Shown here: one piece after another, positions 35,146 through 43,930 of the stretch
How the letters are laid out: each line of letters opens with the position of its first letter
Position numbering within the stretch: position 1 is the first letter of the stretch
Source of the DNA: Saprospiraceae bacterium
GTDB taxonomy: Bacteria; Bacteroidota; Bacteroidia; Chitinophagales; Saprospiraceae
Direction of reading: 5' to 3'
DNA: 52,700 bases
NCBI GenBank assembly: GCA_030728245.1
Contig: JANQZX010000077.1
Location: 31,632-84,331 of the forward strand
Position numbers and translations under genes: made by a program
The notes under the pieces: generated by a model
The model's database searches: none
What the model saw: the letters and a program-made list of their open reading frames with translations, nothing else
What the model was told of the DNA's origin: nothing

Positions 35146-37785
35146 ATGAGAAATTTTTTCTTTTCCTTTTTAACATTGATTTTTAATGCCTTGGCATTAC
35201 CTGGCCAAAGTATAAAAATTAATAATTCTTACACTCCCGAGGTTCTTGTTCAAGATGTTTTCGTAAATGGAGCATGTAAAAATATTTCAAAAATTCGGTC
35301 TATTGGAAATAGAGCTGGAATTGGTTTTTTTGAAGGAGGTAAACCAAGCATTGGATTGGAAAAAGGAATTATTCTTTCTACTGGAAATGTTAAAAATGCT
35401 GAAGGTCCTAATCAGAAAAGAGATATAACTACTGATTTTGGTGATGTGTCAAGTGATGTAGATTTAGTTAAATTGGCTACCGGTCCAGTATTTGATGTTG
35501 TGGGTATTGAATTTGATTTTGTCCCTTTGGATAGTTTTGTGAATTTTAGATATGTTTTTGCCTCAGATGAGTATTGTGAATACGTTGGTGAAAAGTTTAA
35601 TGATGTTTTTGGCTTTTTTGTCAGCGGTCCTGGTATTAATGGCTCTTTTAATAATAAGGGTGAAAATGTGGCTCTTGTGCCTGGTTCAAATGCTTTTGTT
35701 TCAATTAATACTATTAATAGTTCGCAAAACGCATTGTTTTATTCAGACAATATGCATCCTGAAGATGCTGCCCGTTGCAATAGAACCTGGGCGAATAGTC
35801 CCAATCAAGAAAGAATCCAATATGATGGCTTTACTCGTCCTTTGACAGCCGTACTCAAGCTTATTCCCTGTCAAACCTATAGAATCCGCCTTCTGGTTGC
35901 AGATGTGTCTGATGGAAAGTTTGATTCTGCTGTTTTTCTGGAAGCAGAAAGTTTTAATATCGGTGGAGGGGCTAAATTAAATGGTTCTTCTCCTGATGAA
36001 GCTCAAATTATTGAGGAGGGGTGTAATAATGGTTTTTTTAGGTTGAATAGATTGAATGCAGATAATTTACAACAACCTCTTATCGTAAAGATAAAGGTGG
36101 CCAATGATAGTAAAGCAAAGGAAGGGCTCGATTTTGAACGGTTACCAAAGGAGATTACCATCCCAGAAAATAAATCTTTCGTTGATTTACCCATAAATAC
36201 CATGCTGGATAATGAGGACGAGTCTTTGGAAGAACTCATATTGCAACTCGATTTTCCCTGCGCTTGTATTGCTGATACAGCCAGATTGTTTATTAAGGAT
36301 GTTTCCAAATTAAGGAATGGTCTAAAAAATGTTACTTTTTGTTTAGGTGATACCCTTACTATAAATGTAAATCCTATTGGAGGAGTTCCCCCATATTCCT
36401 ATTTATGGGGAAATGGTTTGAGAACCTCACAAATAAAATTCATTCCTCCAAAAGATACTTTTTTAGTTCTTAATCTGTCAGATAATTGTAAAAGAGAACT
36501 TTCAGATACCATTAGAATTACCCGTAAAACACCTCCTCAAGCTAAAATAAGTGGAATAATGGATGTTTGTCCAGGTAGCTTAGCAGAAATTCCAGTGGTG
36601 TTCAATGGTAAATCTCCTTTTTCATTTACCTGGAAAGCCGACAGTTTACCCGCTGTTCTGGTGACTAATCACATGAATGATGATTATTTGATCAAAACCG
36701 GGGCCAAAGGTAAAATTCAAATTTTGTCTTTCTCAGATGGTGAATGTGAAGGGGAGTTCCAAGGCATTGCCGAAGTCAGACATTTTAATCTGCAAACAAT
36801 CACCTCTGCAAGCTCAGTAAGTTGTGCAAGTGGTAAAGATGGAAAAATTTTGGTAGAAGTTAGCGGTGGAACAACACCCTATCAATTTAATTGGTCTGGT
36901 GGCTTACCTAATCTACCAAATCCTTCTGGATTGGGAAAAGGGAAATATAGTGTCACTATTGTCGATGTAAATAATTGTAAAACTTCAGCAGAGGCCGAAA
37001 TTATAGAACCAGGGCCATTAACTCCATTGGTTTTTGATTGCTCTCAGTTTACCTCAAATAGTCTGCAAATTGGAAATAGTGGAGGCATTCCTCCCTATTC
37101 ATATTCTGTGAATATGGGTTTATCATTTAAAGACGAATCCATTTTTAATGATTTAATACCAGGTAAATCATATTCTCTTATTATTCGTGATAATAAAGAT
37201 TGTACGCTCGAGCAAGATTTTATTATGCCTGCCCTCTATGCTAAAATGATTCAATTGCCTCCAGCTATTAAGCTTTCTTTTGGGGATAAATCTATTTTAC
37301 AACCACAAATTAATATCCCTGCTTCTCTTATAAAATCTGTTACCTGGAGCCCTGAATTTAATCTAAGTTGCTACCAATGCCTGAATCCTGAAATTATAGC
37401 TGAAAAAGGAGGACTTTTAAGGGTTCAAATTACCAATGTCTTTGGTTGCACAGAATCTGTTACTTCTCAAATTACCGTAGATAATACTTTTTCCGTTTTT
37501 GTACCCAATGCTTTTTCTCCAAACGGTGACGGAATAAATGATTTTATTACGGTCTTTGCAGATGCAGAACAAATAAAGGAGGTCAAGTCGTTTGAAATTT
37601 ATAATAGATATGGAGAAATGGTTTTTAAGAGGGATAACTTTCAGCCAAATGATGAGTACTTAGGTTGGAATGGTACAAAATCAGAGGTTAAACTGAGTAA
37701 TGATACTTATCTTTATTCAATAGTCTTAGTCTTAAAAAATGGGGGCGAATTGGTGAAACAAGGAAGTTTTATGCTGATTAGATAA
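35146..37785 (+). CDS. Surface protein with choice-of-anchor L, Calx-beta-like, SprB-like and CHU_C (T9SS type B) domains
   Basis: An 879-residue secreted protein. Order: a signal peptide (1-20, ending ALPGQ); a choice-of-anchor L domain (about 45-275, with FVFASDEYCEYVGEKFNDVFGFF and YDGFTRPLTAVLKLIPCQTY in sequence); a Calx-beta-like segment (about 290-385); PKD/Ig-like modules; an SprB-like repeat (about 555-625, SGGTTPYQFNWSGG and NNCKTSAEAEI); and a gliding-motility-associated C-terminal domain (FVPNAFSPNGDGINDF, about 785-879), the type B T9SS signal that usually leaves proteins on the cell surface. SprB relatives are gliding adhesins, so an adhesion role is plausible but inferred. Its divergent neighbour is the giant repeat protein. 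Confidence 0.9.
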   Translation: MRNFFFSFLTLIFNALALPGQSIKINNSYTPEVLVQDVFVNGACKNISKIRSIGNRAGIGFFEGGKPSIGLEKGIILSTGNVKNAEGPNQKRDITTDFGDVSSDVDLVKLATGPVFDVVGIEFDFVPLDSFVNFRYVFASDEYCEYVGEKFNDVFGFFVSGPGINGSFNNKGENVALVPGSNAFVSINTINSSQNALFYSDNMHPEDAARCNRTWANSPNQERIQYDGFTRPLTAVLKLIPCQTYRIRLLVADVSDGKFDSAVFLEAESFNIGGGAKLNGSSPDEAQIIEEGCNNGFFRLNRLNADNLQQPLIVKIKVANDSKAKEGLDFERLPKEITIPENKSFVDLPINTMLDNEDESLEELILQLDFPCACIADTARLFIKDVSKLRNGLKNVTFCLGDTLTINVNPIGGVPPYSYLWGNGLRTSQIKFIPPKDTFLVLNLSDNCKRELSDTIRITRKTPPQAKISGIMDVCPGSLAEIPVVFNGKSPFSFTWKADSLPAVLVTNHMNDDYLIKTGAKGKIQILSFSDGECEGEFQGIAEVRHFNLQTITSASSVSCASGKDGKILVEVSGGTTPYQFNWSGGLPNLPNPSGLGKGKYSVTIVDVNNCKTSAEAEIIEPGPLTPLVFDCSQFTSNSLQIGNSGGIPPYSYSVNMGLSFKDESIFNDLIPGKSYSLIIRDNKDCTLEQDFIMPALYAKMIQLPPAIKLSFGDKSILQPQINIPASLIKSVTWSPEFNLSCYQCLNPEIIAEKGGLLRVQITNVFGCTESVTSQITVDNTFSVFVPNAFSPNGDGINDFITVFADAEQIKEVKSFEIYNRYGEMVFKRDNFQPNDEYLGWNGTKSEVKLSNDTYLYSIVLVLKNGGELVKQGSFMLIR

Positions 37786-37863
37786 AAGTTTGGTGCTTTT
37801 TAATGGTTTTATTTCTTTTCTTTTTCTATTTTCACCCTTCATTATTAAAATGAATTAGTAAAT

Positions 37864-38838
37864 ATGCTGAATCGAAGAAAATTTATAGCAAGCAGTGCTT
37901 TGACTGCCGTAGGAACATATTTGTTTTCTAAAAATACCGGGGGTAAGCAAATTTCTGTTGAAGATGATAAAGTTAATGATATTGCTTCTGTTATCGCAAC
38001 CTGGCCTAATGAAAAAGCTACAACCGCCGCATGGTTGAAATTGTCCGAAACTAATTATTCATTAGATGCAGTAGAAGCGGGGGCGAGAGTGCCAGAAGCT
38101 GACGTGCTTGATACGAGTGTTGGTTACGGCGGATATCCAGATCGTGATGGTCGGGTAACGCTCGATGCTTGTATAATGGATGAGAAAGGTAACGCAGGAA
38201 GTGTCGTATTCCTTGAAGGTATCATGCACCCAATTAGCGTAGCCAGAAAGGTTATGGAGAAAACACCTCATGTTATGTTGGCAGGTGACGGTGCCCTTAA
38301 ATTTGCTTTGGCAGAGGGGTTCAAAACAGAAAATCTTATGTCTGACCATGCGAAAGTTACTTGGGAAAAATGGTTGACAGATAATAATTATCATCCAGGT
38401 AATCATGATACCATCGGCATATTAGCCGTCGATGCTAAAGGAAGATTATGTGGTGCTTGTTCTACCAGTGGCTGGGCTTTTAAAATGAATGGGAGAATCG
38501 GTGATTCTCCAGTGTTAGGTGCAGGCCTTTATGTGGACGGAACCGTTGGTGCAGCCGCTTGTACCGGTCTTGGAGAATTAGTCCTTAAAAATTTATGTAC
38601 CTTCCTCTGTGTCGAGTTTATGAGACAAGGAAAATCTCCTCAGGAGGCAGCTAAATTATCAGTGAAGAGATTATATGAAAAAATCCCGGGTCTTGCAAAC
38701 GATACCAGCAAACAAGTGGGTATAGTCGCCATGAATGTTAAAGGTGAATACGGTGCCTGGGCTGTTCATGATAACTTTAAATACACTATCAATAAGGAAG
38801 GAAAAAATACGGTTTTCGATTCTAAATTTGGTAAATAA
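37864..38838 (+). CDS. N4-(beta-N-acetylglucosaminyl)-L-asparaginase (glycosylasparaginase), Tat-exported
   Basis: Ntn hydrolase that cleaves the GlcNAc-Asn bond left after N-glycoprotein breakdown, releasing Asp and a glycosylamine. The self-cleavage site is in GNHDTIGILAVD, where T183 becomes the N-terminal nucleophile of the beta chain after autoproteolysis. The SVGYGGYPDRDGRVTLDACI stretch is diagnostic of glycosylasparaginase over plain L-asparaginase. The N-terminus (NRRKFIASSALTAVG) is a twin-arginine signal, so it is exported folded. Its stop overlaps the start of the DUF721 gene (TAATG), giving translational coupling to a gene with no obvious functional link. Confidence 0.93.
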   Translation: MLNRRKFIASSALTAVGTYLFSKNTGGKQISVEDDKVNDIASVIATWPNEKATTAAWLKLSETNYSLDAVEAGARVPEADVLDTSVGYGGYPDRDGRVTLDACIMDEKGNAGSVVFLEGIMHPISVARKVMEKTPHVMLAGDGALKFALAEGFKTENLMSDHAKVTWEKWLTDNNYHPGNHDTIGILAVDAKGRLCGACSTSGWAFKMNGRIGDSPVLGAGLYVDGTVGAAACTGLGELVLKNLCTFLCVEFMRQGKSPQEAAKLSVKRLYEKIPGLANDTSKQVGIVAMNVKGEYGAWAVHDNFKYTINKEGKNTVFDSKFGK

Positions 38839-39128
38839 TGGCTTTTAAACCAGAGCAATCTTTAAAGGCGGTTTTAACTTCTTTATTTAGCCAGTATAGT
38901 AATGAAAATGGAGTAAGTGCCACCAGAGTACAAGCTGTTTACAGGCAAACAATGGGTGCTTATATTTCAAATCACACAACAAAGATATTTGTGAAAAACA
39001 ATATACTTTTTCTTTATATCGATGTACCATCTCTTAGGCATGAACTCATCTTGGGTAAATTAAAATTGATAAATATCTTAAATGAGGCACTCGGAGAACA
39101 GCAAATTAAAGAAATTAAATTTCATTAA
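38838..39128 (+). CDS. DUF721 (DciA-like) family protein
   Basis: A 96-residue basic protein. The pattern of an N-terminal helix (LKAVLTSLFSQYSNENGV), then VQAVYRQTMGAYISNHT and the final IDVPSLRHELILGKLKLINILNEALGE is typical of DUF721. In some bacteria the family includes DciA, which helps load the replicative helicase; whether the short Bacteroidota members do this is not established to my knowledge. It overlaps the glycosylasparaginase stop by one base and is followed 11 bases later by queG. Confidence 0.85.
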   Translation: MAFKPEQSLKAVLTSLFSQYSNENGVSATRVQAVYRQTMGAYISNHTTKIFVKNNILFLYIDVPSLRHELILGKLKLINILNEALGEQQIKEIKFH

Positions 39129-39139
39129 TTCGCTTAAAT

Positions 39140-40081
39140 GTGAATGATTATCAATTTGAACAGAAGAATTTAATCATTGAAGCAGCAAAAAAGCTGGGCT
39201 TCTCTCGTATCGGTTTTGCCAGAGCAAGTTCATTAGACCAGTCGGCTGAAAAGTTAACGAAATGGCTTGAAATGGGCTATCATGGTGAAATGAAGTACAT
39301 GGAAAATCATTTCGATCTGCGAATAGACCCTCGTCAATTAGTCCCAGGGGCTCAAACAGTTATTGTTCTCTCCTTTAATTATGCCACTAAAAATATACAA
39401 AAAGATAAAAATGCGCCCAAAATAGCGAAATACGCCTTTGGTAAAGATTATCACAAAGTATTAAGAAAAAAATTGAAAAGTCTTTTTTCGTCTATTCAAG
39501 AAATTTGTCCAAATAGTCATGGTAGATTTTTTACCGATTCTGCCCCTATTTTGGAGAGAGATTGGGCTGAGTTAGCCGGGTTGGGTTGGAAAGGAAAAAA
39601 TACTTTGCTGATTCATCCTCAAGCAGGTTCATTTTTCTTCCTTGCGGAAATAATTATTGATGCTGAACTTCCTTACGATAGCCCAATGAGAGATTATTGC
39701 GGGTCCTGTCGCCGTTGTATTGACGCATGTCCAACAGATGCCATCGATAAAAATGGCTATTTGTTAGATGCTAAAAAATGTATCTCATATCTTACTATCG
39801 AATTAAAATCTCAAATACCTGAAGAATTTAAAGATAAAATGGATAATTGGGTTTTTGGTTGTGATATTTGTCAGGATGTTTGCCCCTGGAATAAATTTTC
39901 AACCCCCCATAGCGAAGTAAATTTTTTACCTAAAGAGGAACTTCTCGATTTATCTTCTGAAGACTGGCATGCTCTGACGGAAGAAAAATTTACAGATCTT
40001 TTTGAAAGTTCTGCAGTTAAAAGAACTGGGTTTAACGGTCTTTCCAGAAATTTGTCATTTATTAAAACAGAATTCAAATAA
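39140..40081 (+). CDS. queG: Epoxyqueuosine reductase
   Basis: Cobalamin-dependent iron-sulfur enzyme that performs the last step of queuosine synthesis in tRNA. The 313 residues contain a substrate- and cobalamin-binding domain (with FTDSAPILERDWAELAGLGW, including the catalytic Asp134) and a two-cluster ferredoxin-like domain (C187, C190, C193, C197 in CGSCRRCIDACPT; C214; C241, C244, C248 in CDICQDVCPW). The start codon is GTG or the nearby MNDYQF start as given. It shares the strand with the DUF721 gene and, 5 bases later, an AI-2E family gene. Confidence 0.95.
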   Translation: MNDYQFEQKNLIIEAAKKLGFSRIGFARASSLDQSAEKLTKWLEMGYHGEMKYMENHFDLRIDPRQLVPGAQTVIVLSFNYATKNIQKDKNAPKIAKYAFGKDYHKVLRKKLKSLFSSIQEICPNSHGRFFTDSAPILERDWAELAGLGWKGKNTLLIHPQAGSFFFLAEIIIDAELPYDSPMRDYCGSCRRCIDACPTDAIDKNGYLLDAKKCISYLTIELKSQIPEEFKDKMDNWVFGCDICQDVCPWNKFSTPHSEVNFLPKEELLDLSSEDWHALTEEKFTDLFESSAVKRTGFNGLSRNLSFIKTEFK

Positions 40082-40086
40082 TAATT

Positions 40087-41202
40087 ATGCAAATTAATCC
40101 ATTGTCAAGGTATTTTATCATAGCATTGATTACGCTCATCTTGGGTGCCGTTATTTATAGGTTTTCTGAAATTATCAGCTATGTCATTATCGCTTGGGTC
40201 ATTTCTTTAATGGGATCACCAATTATGAGATTTTTGAAAAAAGTTCGGATTGGTAAGTTTGTAATACCCAATTCAGTGGCGGCTGCTTTGACGCTTGGCG
40301 CATTCTTTTTTTTAATAGCAGGTATCTTAGCTTTGTTTATTCCCGTTTTTTTTACTCAGGCTATGAATTTGTCAGAGGTGGATTACAAATCTATCGCAGT
40401 AGCTCTGGATGAACCTTTTCAAAATATTCTACAATGGCTAAAATCTTATGGTATTCCCGTTGAATTGATTAATCTGGAGGAATTGGTAAGTTCTTTGACT
40501 AAAGGTTGGTTTGAACCCACTTTGATAACAGATATTCTATCTCAATTTTTTTCAACAGCAAGTAGCTTTATTGTTGCCATAGCTTCTATCTTATTTATTG
40601 CCTTCTTCTTTATTCAAGAACAAGGGATGTTCTTAAGATTTATACTCACCTTTATTCCTGATAATTATGTAGAGCAAACTCAAAATGCTATACAGGAATC
40701 TATTAGGCTTCTCTCAAGGTATTTTAATGGATTATTAATACAAATGCTTCTTATTACTATTTATATGATGGTAATTCTATCAATTTTTGGTATTAAAAAT
40801 GCATTAATCATAGCTTTTTTTGCCGCTCTTATGAACCTCATTCCTTATTTAGGTCCTATCTTTGGTGCAGCATTTGCTGTTCTAATAACGCTTTCTTCTA
40901 ATTTAAATCTTTCATTTTATACTGAGGTCTGGCCGCAATTGGTAACAGTAGTACTTATTTTTGGCTCAATGCAAATGTTGGATAATTATATTTTACAGCC
41001 CTTTATTTTTTCAAAATCTGTTTTAGCTCATCCACTTGAGATTTTTGTTGTGATTCTTATCGGTGCCAATTTAGCAGGTATCACTGGAATGGTTCTTGCC
41101 ATTCCAATCTATACGATTATTAGGTCTTTTGCAAAGATATTTTTTGAAAAATTCAAAATAGTTCGTCTGATGACTGAAAATATGAAAGATTCAGGCTTTT
41201 AA
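40087..41202 (+). CDS. AI-2E family membrane permease
   Basis: A 371-residue protein with about eight membrane helices arranged as in the AI-2E (TqsA/YdiK) family: paired N-terminal helices, a soluble segment (about 95-145), then a conserved C-terminal set including NLIPYLGPIFGAAFA and the terminal LAGITGMVLAIPIYTIIRSF. Members include autoinducer-2 exporters and sodium/proton antiporters, so the substrate cannot be assigned. It overlaps the convergent mutase-like gene by 12 bases. Confidence 0.9.
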   Translation: MQINPLSRYFIIALITLILGAVIYRFSEIISYVIIAWVISLMGSPIMRFLKKVRIGKFVIPNSVAAALTLGAFFFLIAGILALFIPVFFTQAMNLSEVDYKSIAVALDEPFQNILQWLKSYGIPVELINLEELVSSLTKGWFEPTLITDILSQFFSTASSFIVAIASILFIAFFFIQEQGMFLRFILTFIPDNYVEQTQNAIQESIRLLSRYFNGLLIQMLLITIYMMVILSIFGIKNALIIAFFAALMNLIPYLGPIFGAAFAVLITLSSNLNLSFYTEVWPQLVTVVLIFGSMQMLDNYILQPFIFSKSVLAHPLEIFVVILIGANLAGITGMVLAIPIYTIIRSFAKIFFEKFKIVRLMTENMKDSGF

Positions 41203-42096
41203 CCCGCTCCAAATTTGCTGAGCTAATTTTGTTGTCAATTTATCTAGGTAAAAACTTCCTGCGGCAGGATCTATTACTTTCCCGATATCAGATTCTAAAG
41301 TGAAAATATGGTAGATATGCGCGATGTTCTCTATTCTCATTTCCTCATTTATTTCATCAAGCTCAAGATAGATAATGTCTGAACCACCCAATATGGCAGA
41401 TAGCATTTTTGTAGTGGCTTCAATTAGAAAGTGGTCGTGTAAACCGTTTTTTATGACAGGTAAGGTGGAAATAAACAAAGGCGGAGCCGGATTATCTATC
41501 TCAAAAGCTTTAAGTATGTTTCTCCAAACAATTCTCTGAGCCCGACCTAAAGAAATTTCGTACAAATAATTATCTTGAATTTCTCTTGAAAAATGAATAC
41601 TTCCAAGGAACTCATTAATTGGTTCCTCATTTATTTTCAAACTTTGAATTAAACTAATAGCCTGCTGAAAGTTATCTAATATTTGTTGAATAACAAAGTC
41701 TGATGGTTTCCTTTCCTCCTGTTGTACATCGAGCCAATGACACGATGGGAATAATCTTTTTAATTCATCAGCCTGAATCATGCTCTTCTCCGTCACATTG
41801 AGTTTGAAATTATTTATGCCAATTGAAATAAAGAACTCAATATTTTCTTCTTTAAGATTTTCTGTGTAACGAAAACTAATACCACGTTGACAAACATGGT
41901 TTTTTCTCCAAACAATAGGTTTCATTTTTTTATCCTCGTTGCCAGAAAAAACCATAGGAGGCATTGTGATTTCATTATTGTAGTGGTAGATTAGACTTTC
42001 TAATGGTTTTCCATTGAGTTCTTTTTCTGCTACCTTAACCCAATCCGATTTATTAGCTTTCGGAAATTTATTAAATAGATAAGACGATTGAGGCAT
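41191..42096 (-). CDS. Short methylmalonyl-CoA mutase small-subunit-like protein
   Basis: A 301-residue protein that looks like the two ends of a mutase small subunit (MutA) with the middle shortened. The N-terminus (FPKANKSDWVKVAEKELNGK) matches the MutA dimerisation arm. The C-terminal part has LGGSDIIYL, the IAHIYHIFTLES segment and DPAAGSFYLDKLT (276-288), the counterpart of DPAGGSYY in active mutases. MutA proteins are usually 450-650 residues; here much of the TIM barrel and the whole B12-binding domain are missing, so it is unlikely to be active alone. The frame is intact over its whole length, so it is not an obvious pseudogene. The large-subunit gene is not in the window. Confidence 0.75.
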   Translation of the reverse strand: MPQSSYLFNKFPKANKSDWVKVAEKELNGKPLESLIYHYNNEITMPPMVFSGNEDKKMKPIVWRKNHVCQRGISFRYTENLKEENIEFFISIGINNFKLNVTEKSMIQADELKRLFPSCHWLDVQQEERKPSDFVIQQILDNFQQAISLIQSLKINEEPINEFLGSIHFSREIQDNYLYEISLGRAQRIVWRNILKAFEIDNPAPPLFISTLPVIKNGLHDHFLIEATTKMLSAILGGSDIIYLELDEINEEMRIENIAHIYHIFTLESDIGKVIDPAAGSFYLDKLTTKLAQQIWSGLKA

Positions 42097-42201
42097 ACTT
42101 TGACTTTTATAAAATACTTTCCCCCTAAATGTAGGTAATTTTTTTTGTGAAATTTAAATGATTTTTATCCTATTATAAAACTTTTATTTTACATGATTGG
42201 T

Positions 42202-42209
42202 TATATTTG
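42202..42209 (+). promoter_or_regulatory. Candidate -7 box for the isc genes
   Basis: TATATTTG matches TAnnTTTG exactly; transcription would begin near 42215, about 40 bases before the first iscS ATG. No clear -33 TTG at the usual spacing. Confidence 0.5.
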
Positions 42210-42225
42210 CTGTTGGCATTTTCTT

Positions 42226-42240
42226 TTAGATTAAATCTAA
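42226..42240. promoter_or_regulatory. Palindrome TTAGATT-A-AATCTAA upstream of iscS (possible operator)
   Basis: A perfect 7-bp inverted repeat around one central base lies just after the predicted transcript start and 13 bases before the first iscS ATG. The placement suits a repressor site. It does not match the enterobacterial IscR or Fur consensus that I know, and the regulator is unknown. Confidence 0.4.
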
Positions 42241-42253
42241 ATAAATTATAATA

Positions 42254-43480
42254 ATGATAAAGGAACCTATGCGTGTTTACTTAGACAATAACTCAACAAC
42301 ACCGTGTGATCCAAGAGTTGTGGATACAATGGTGCCTTATTTTTACCAGAAACCTGGAAATTCAGCGAGTAGAAATCATCCTTTTGGGTGGGAAGCCGAG
42401 GAAGGAGTAGATTACGCAAGAGAACAAATTGCGGCTTTGCTTAAGGTTGATCCTAAAGAAATTATTTTCACCTCGGGCGCTACTGAATCAGATAACCTGG
42501 CGATAAAGGGCGTTTTTGAAATGTACAGGTCGAAAGGAAATCATATTATTACCGTCACCACCGAGCATAAAGCAGTGTTGGACACATGTGATAAGTTGAC
42601 AGAGGCTGGTGCTGAAATAACTTACCTTAAAGTGGCAGAAGATGGTCTTATTGACTTAGCAGAGTTAGAAGCAGCCATTAAATCAACTACCATTTTAGTA
42701 TCGGTTATGTGGGCTAATAATGAAACAGGTGTTATCCAACCCATGAAAGAGATTGGTAATATTTGTGATAAGCATGGGGTTCTTTTTATGAGTGATGCCA
42801 CACAGGCAGTTGGTAAAATGCCTACTTATCCTAAGGAAATTGGGGTTCATCTGATGGCGTTTACTTCTCATAAAATGTATGGTCCAAAAGGAGTCGGTGC
42901 ACTTTACGTTAGTAGAAAGTCTCCACGTGTAAAAGTAACTGCTCAAATGGACGGTGGCGGTCATGAAAGAGGAATGCGCTCTGGAACCCTCAATGTTCCC
43001 GGCATAGTTGGCTTTGGTAAAGCTGCTGAAATTGCAAGACTAGAAATGCATGCCGATGCAGAAAGATTAAAAAAGCTAAGAGATAGATTAGAGCACGAAC
43101 TTACCTCAAGATTGGAGGAGTGCTATATTAATGGTAACGTAGATCATAGAATGCCTCACGTTACCAATATTAGCTTTAAACATGTCGAAGGTGAGGGCCT
43201 TATGATGACCTTCAACCAAAATATAGCTGTTTCTTCGGGTTCGGCATGTACTTCCGCTTCTCTTGAACCTTCTTATGTCCTTGTCGCATTAGGTTTAGGT
43301 GACGATTTAGCTCACTCTTCTATTCGATTTAGTTTGGGTAGGTTTACTACCGACGAAGAGGTAGATTTTGTAGTAGATAAATTGGTGGCAGGTGTAAATC
43401 ACATGAGAGACTTAAGTCCTATTTGGGAAATGTACAAAGAGGGCGTAGATCTTAGCAATGTGCAATGGTCTGAACACTAA
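42254..43480 (+). CDS. iscS: Cysteine desulfurase IscS
   Basis: PLP enzyme that takes sulfur from cysteine and passes it as persulfide to IscU. The 408 residues include H105 in TEHKAVLD, the PLP-binding lysine K207 in TSHKMYGPKG and the persulfide cysteine C332 in SSGSACTSASLEP, whose long loop is typical of IscS rather than SufS. A second in-frame ATG at 42269 (MRVYLDNNSTT) fits the family start slightly better. It is the first gene of iscS-iscU-iscA. Confidence 0.95.
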   Translation: MIKEPMRVYLDNNSTTPCDPRVVDTMVPYFYQKPGNSASRNHPFGWEAEEGVDYAREQIAALLKVDPKEIIFTSGATESDNLAIKGVFEMYRSKGNHIITVTTEHKAVLDTCDKLTEAGAEITYLKVAEDGLIDLAELEAAIKSTTILVSVMWANNETGVIQPMKEIGNICDKHGVLFMSDATQAVGKMPTYPKEIGVHLMAFTSHKMYGPKGVGALYVSRKSPRVKVTAQMDGGGHERGMRSGTLNVPGIVGFGKAAEIARLEMHADAERLKKLRDRLEHELTSRLEECYINGNVDHRMPHVTNISFKHVEGEGLMMTFNQNIAVSSGSACTSASLEPSYVLVALGLGDDLAHSSIRFSLGRFTTDEEVDFVVDKLVAGVNHMRDLSPIWEMYKEGVDLSNVQWSEH

Positions 43481-43513
43481 TATTTTATATCATCCGTTTA
43501 AAATTATCTTATT

Positions 43514-43927
43514 ATGGCATATTCAGAAAAAGTACTCGAACACTTCCAGCATCCTAAAAATGTAGGAACGCTCGATAAAAGTAAATCTACTGTAGGTACT
43601 GGCTTAGTGGGAGCTCCTGAGTGCGGTGATGTTATGCGTCTTCAAATCGAAGTCGATCCTTCAACGCAAACTATTATTGATGCAAAATTCAAAACCTTTG
43701 GTTGTGGTTCTGCAATTGCATCCTCTTCTCTGGCTACAGAGTGGCTTAAAGGTAAAACTATCGAACAAGCTTTAACCATAGATAATATGGATATTGTAGA
43801 AGAATTAGCCCTGCCGCCTGTTAAAATTCATTGCTCTGTTTTGGCAGAAGATGCTATCAAGGGGGCTATCGCTGATTATCAGTCTAAAAATGGAATAGCC
43901 GTTACTGCAATGGCTTCTTCTCACTAA
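43514..43927 (+). CDS. iscU: Iron-sulfur cluster scaffold IscU
   Basis: Scaffold on which 2Fe-2S clusters are built from iron and IscS-derived sulfur. The 137 residues carry all ligands: C37 and D39 (APECGDVM), C64 (FGCGSAIAS) and C107 (KIHCSVLAEDA). The LPPVK motif (100-104), the binding site for the chaperone HscA in species with the full ISC system, is present, although no hscA or hscB is in this locus. A long hairpin separates it from iscA. Confidence 0.95.
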   Translation: MAYSEKVLEHFQHPKNVGTLDKSKSTVGTGLVGAPECGDVMRLQIEVDPSTQTIIDAKFKTFGCGSAIASSSLATEWLKGKTIEQALTIDNMDIVEELALPPVKIHCSVLAEDAIKGAIADYQSKNGIAVTAMASSH

Positions 43928-43930
43928 ATT

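Noticed and set aside
42097-42253. A hidden small gene between the mutase-like protein and iscS
   Set aside because: The gap of 157 bases is AT-rich, has no frame of useful length with a plausible start, and is accounted for by promoter and operator-like sequence.
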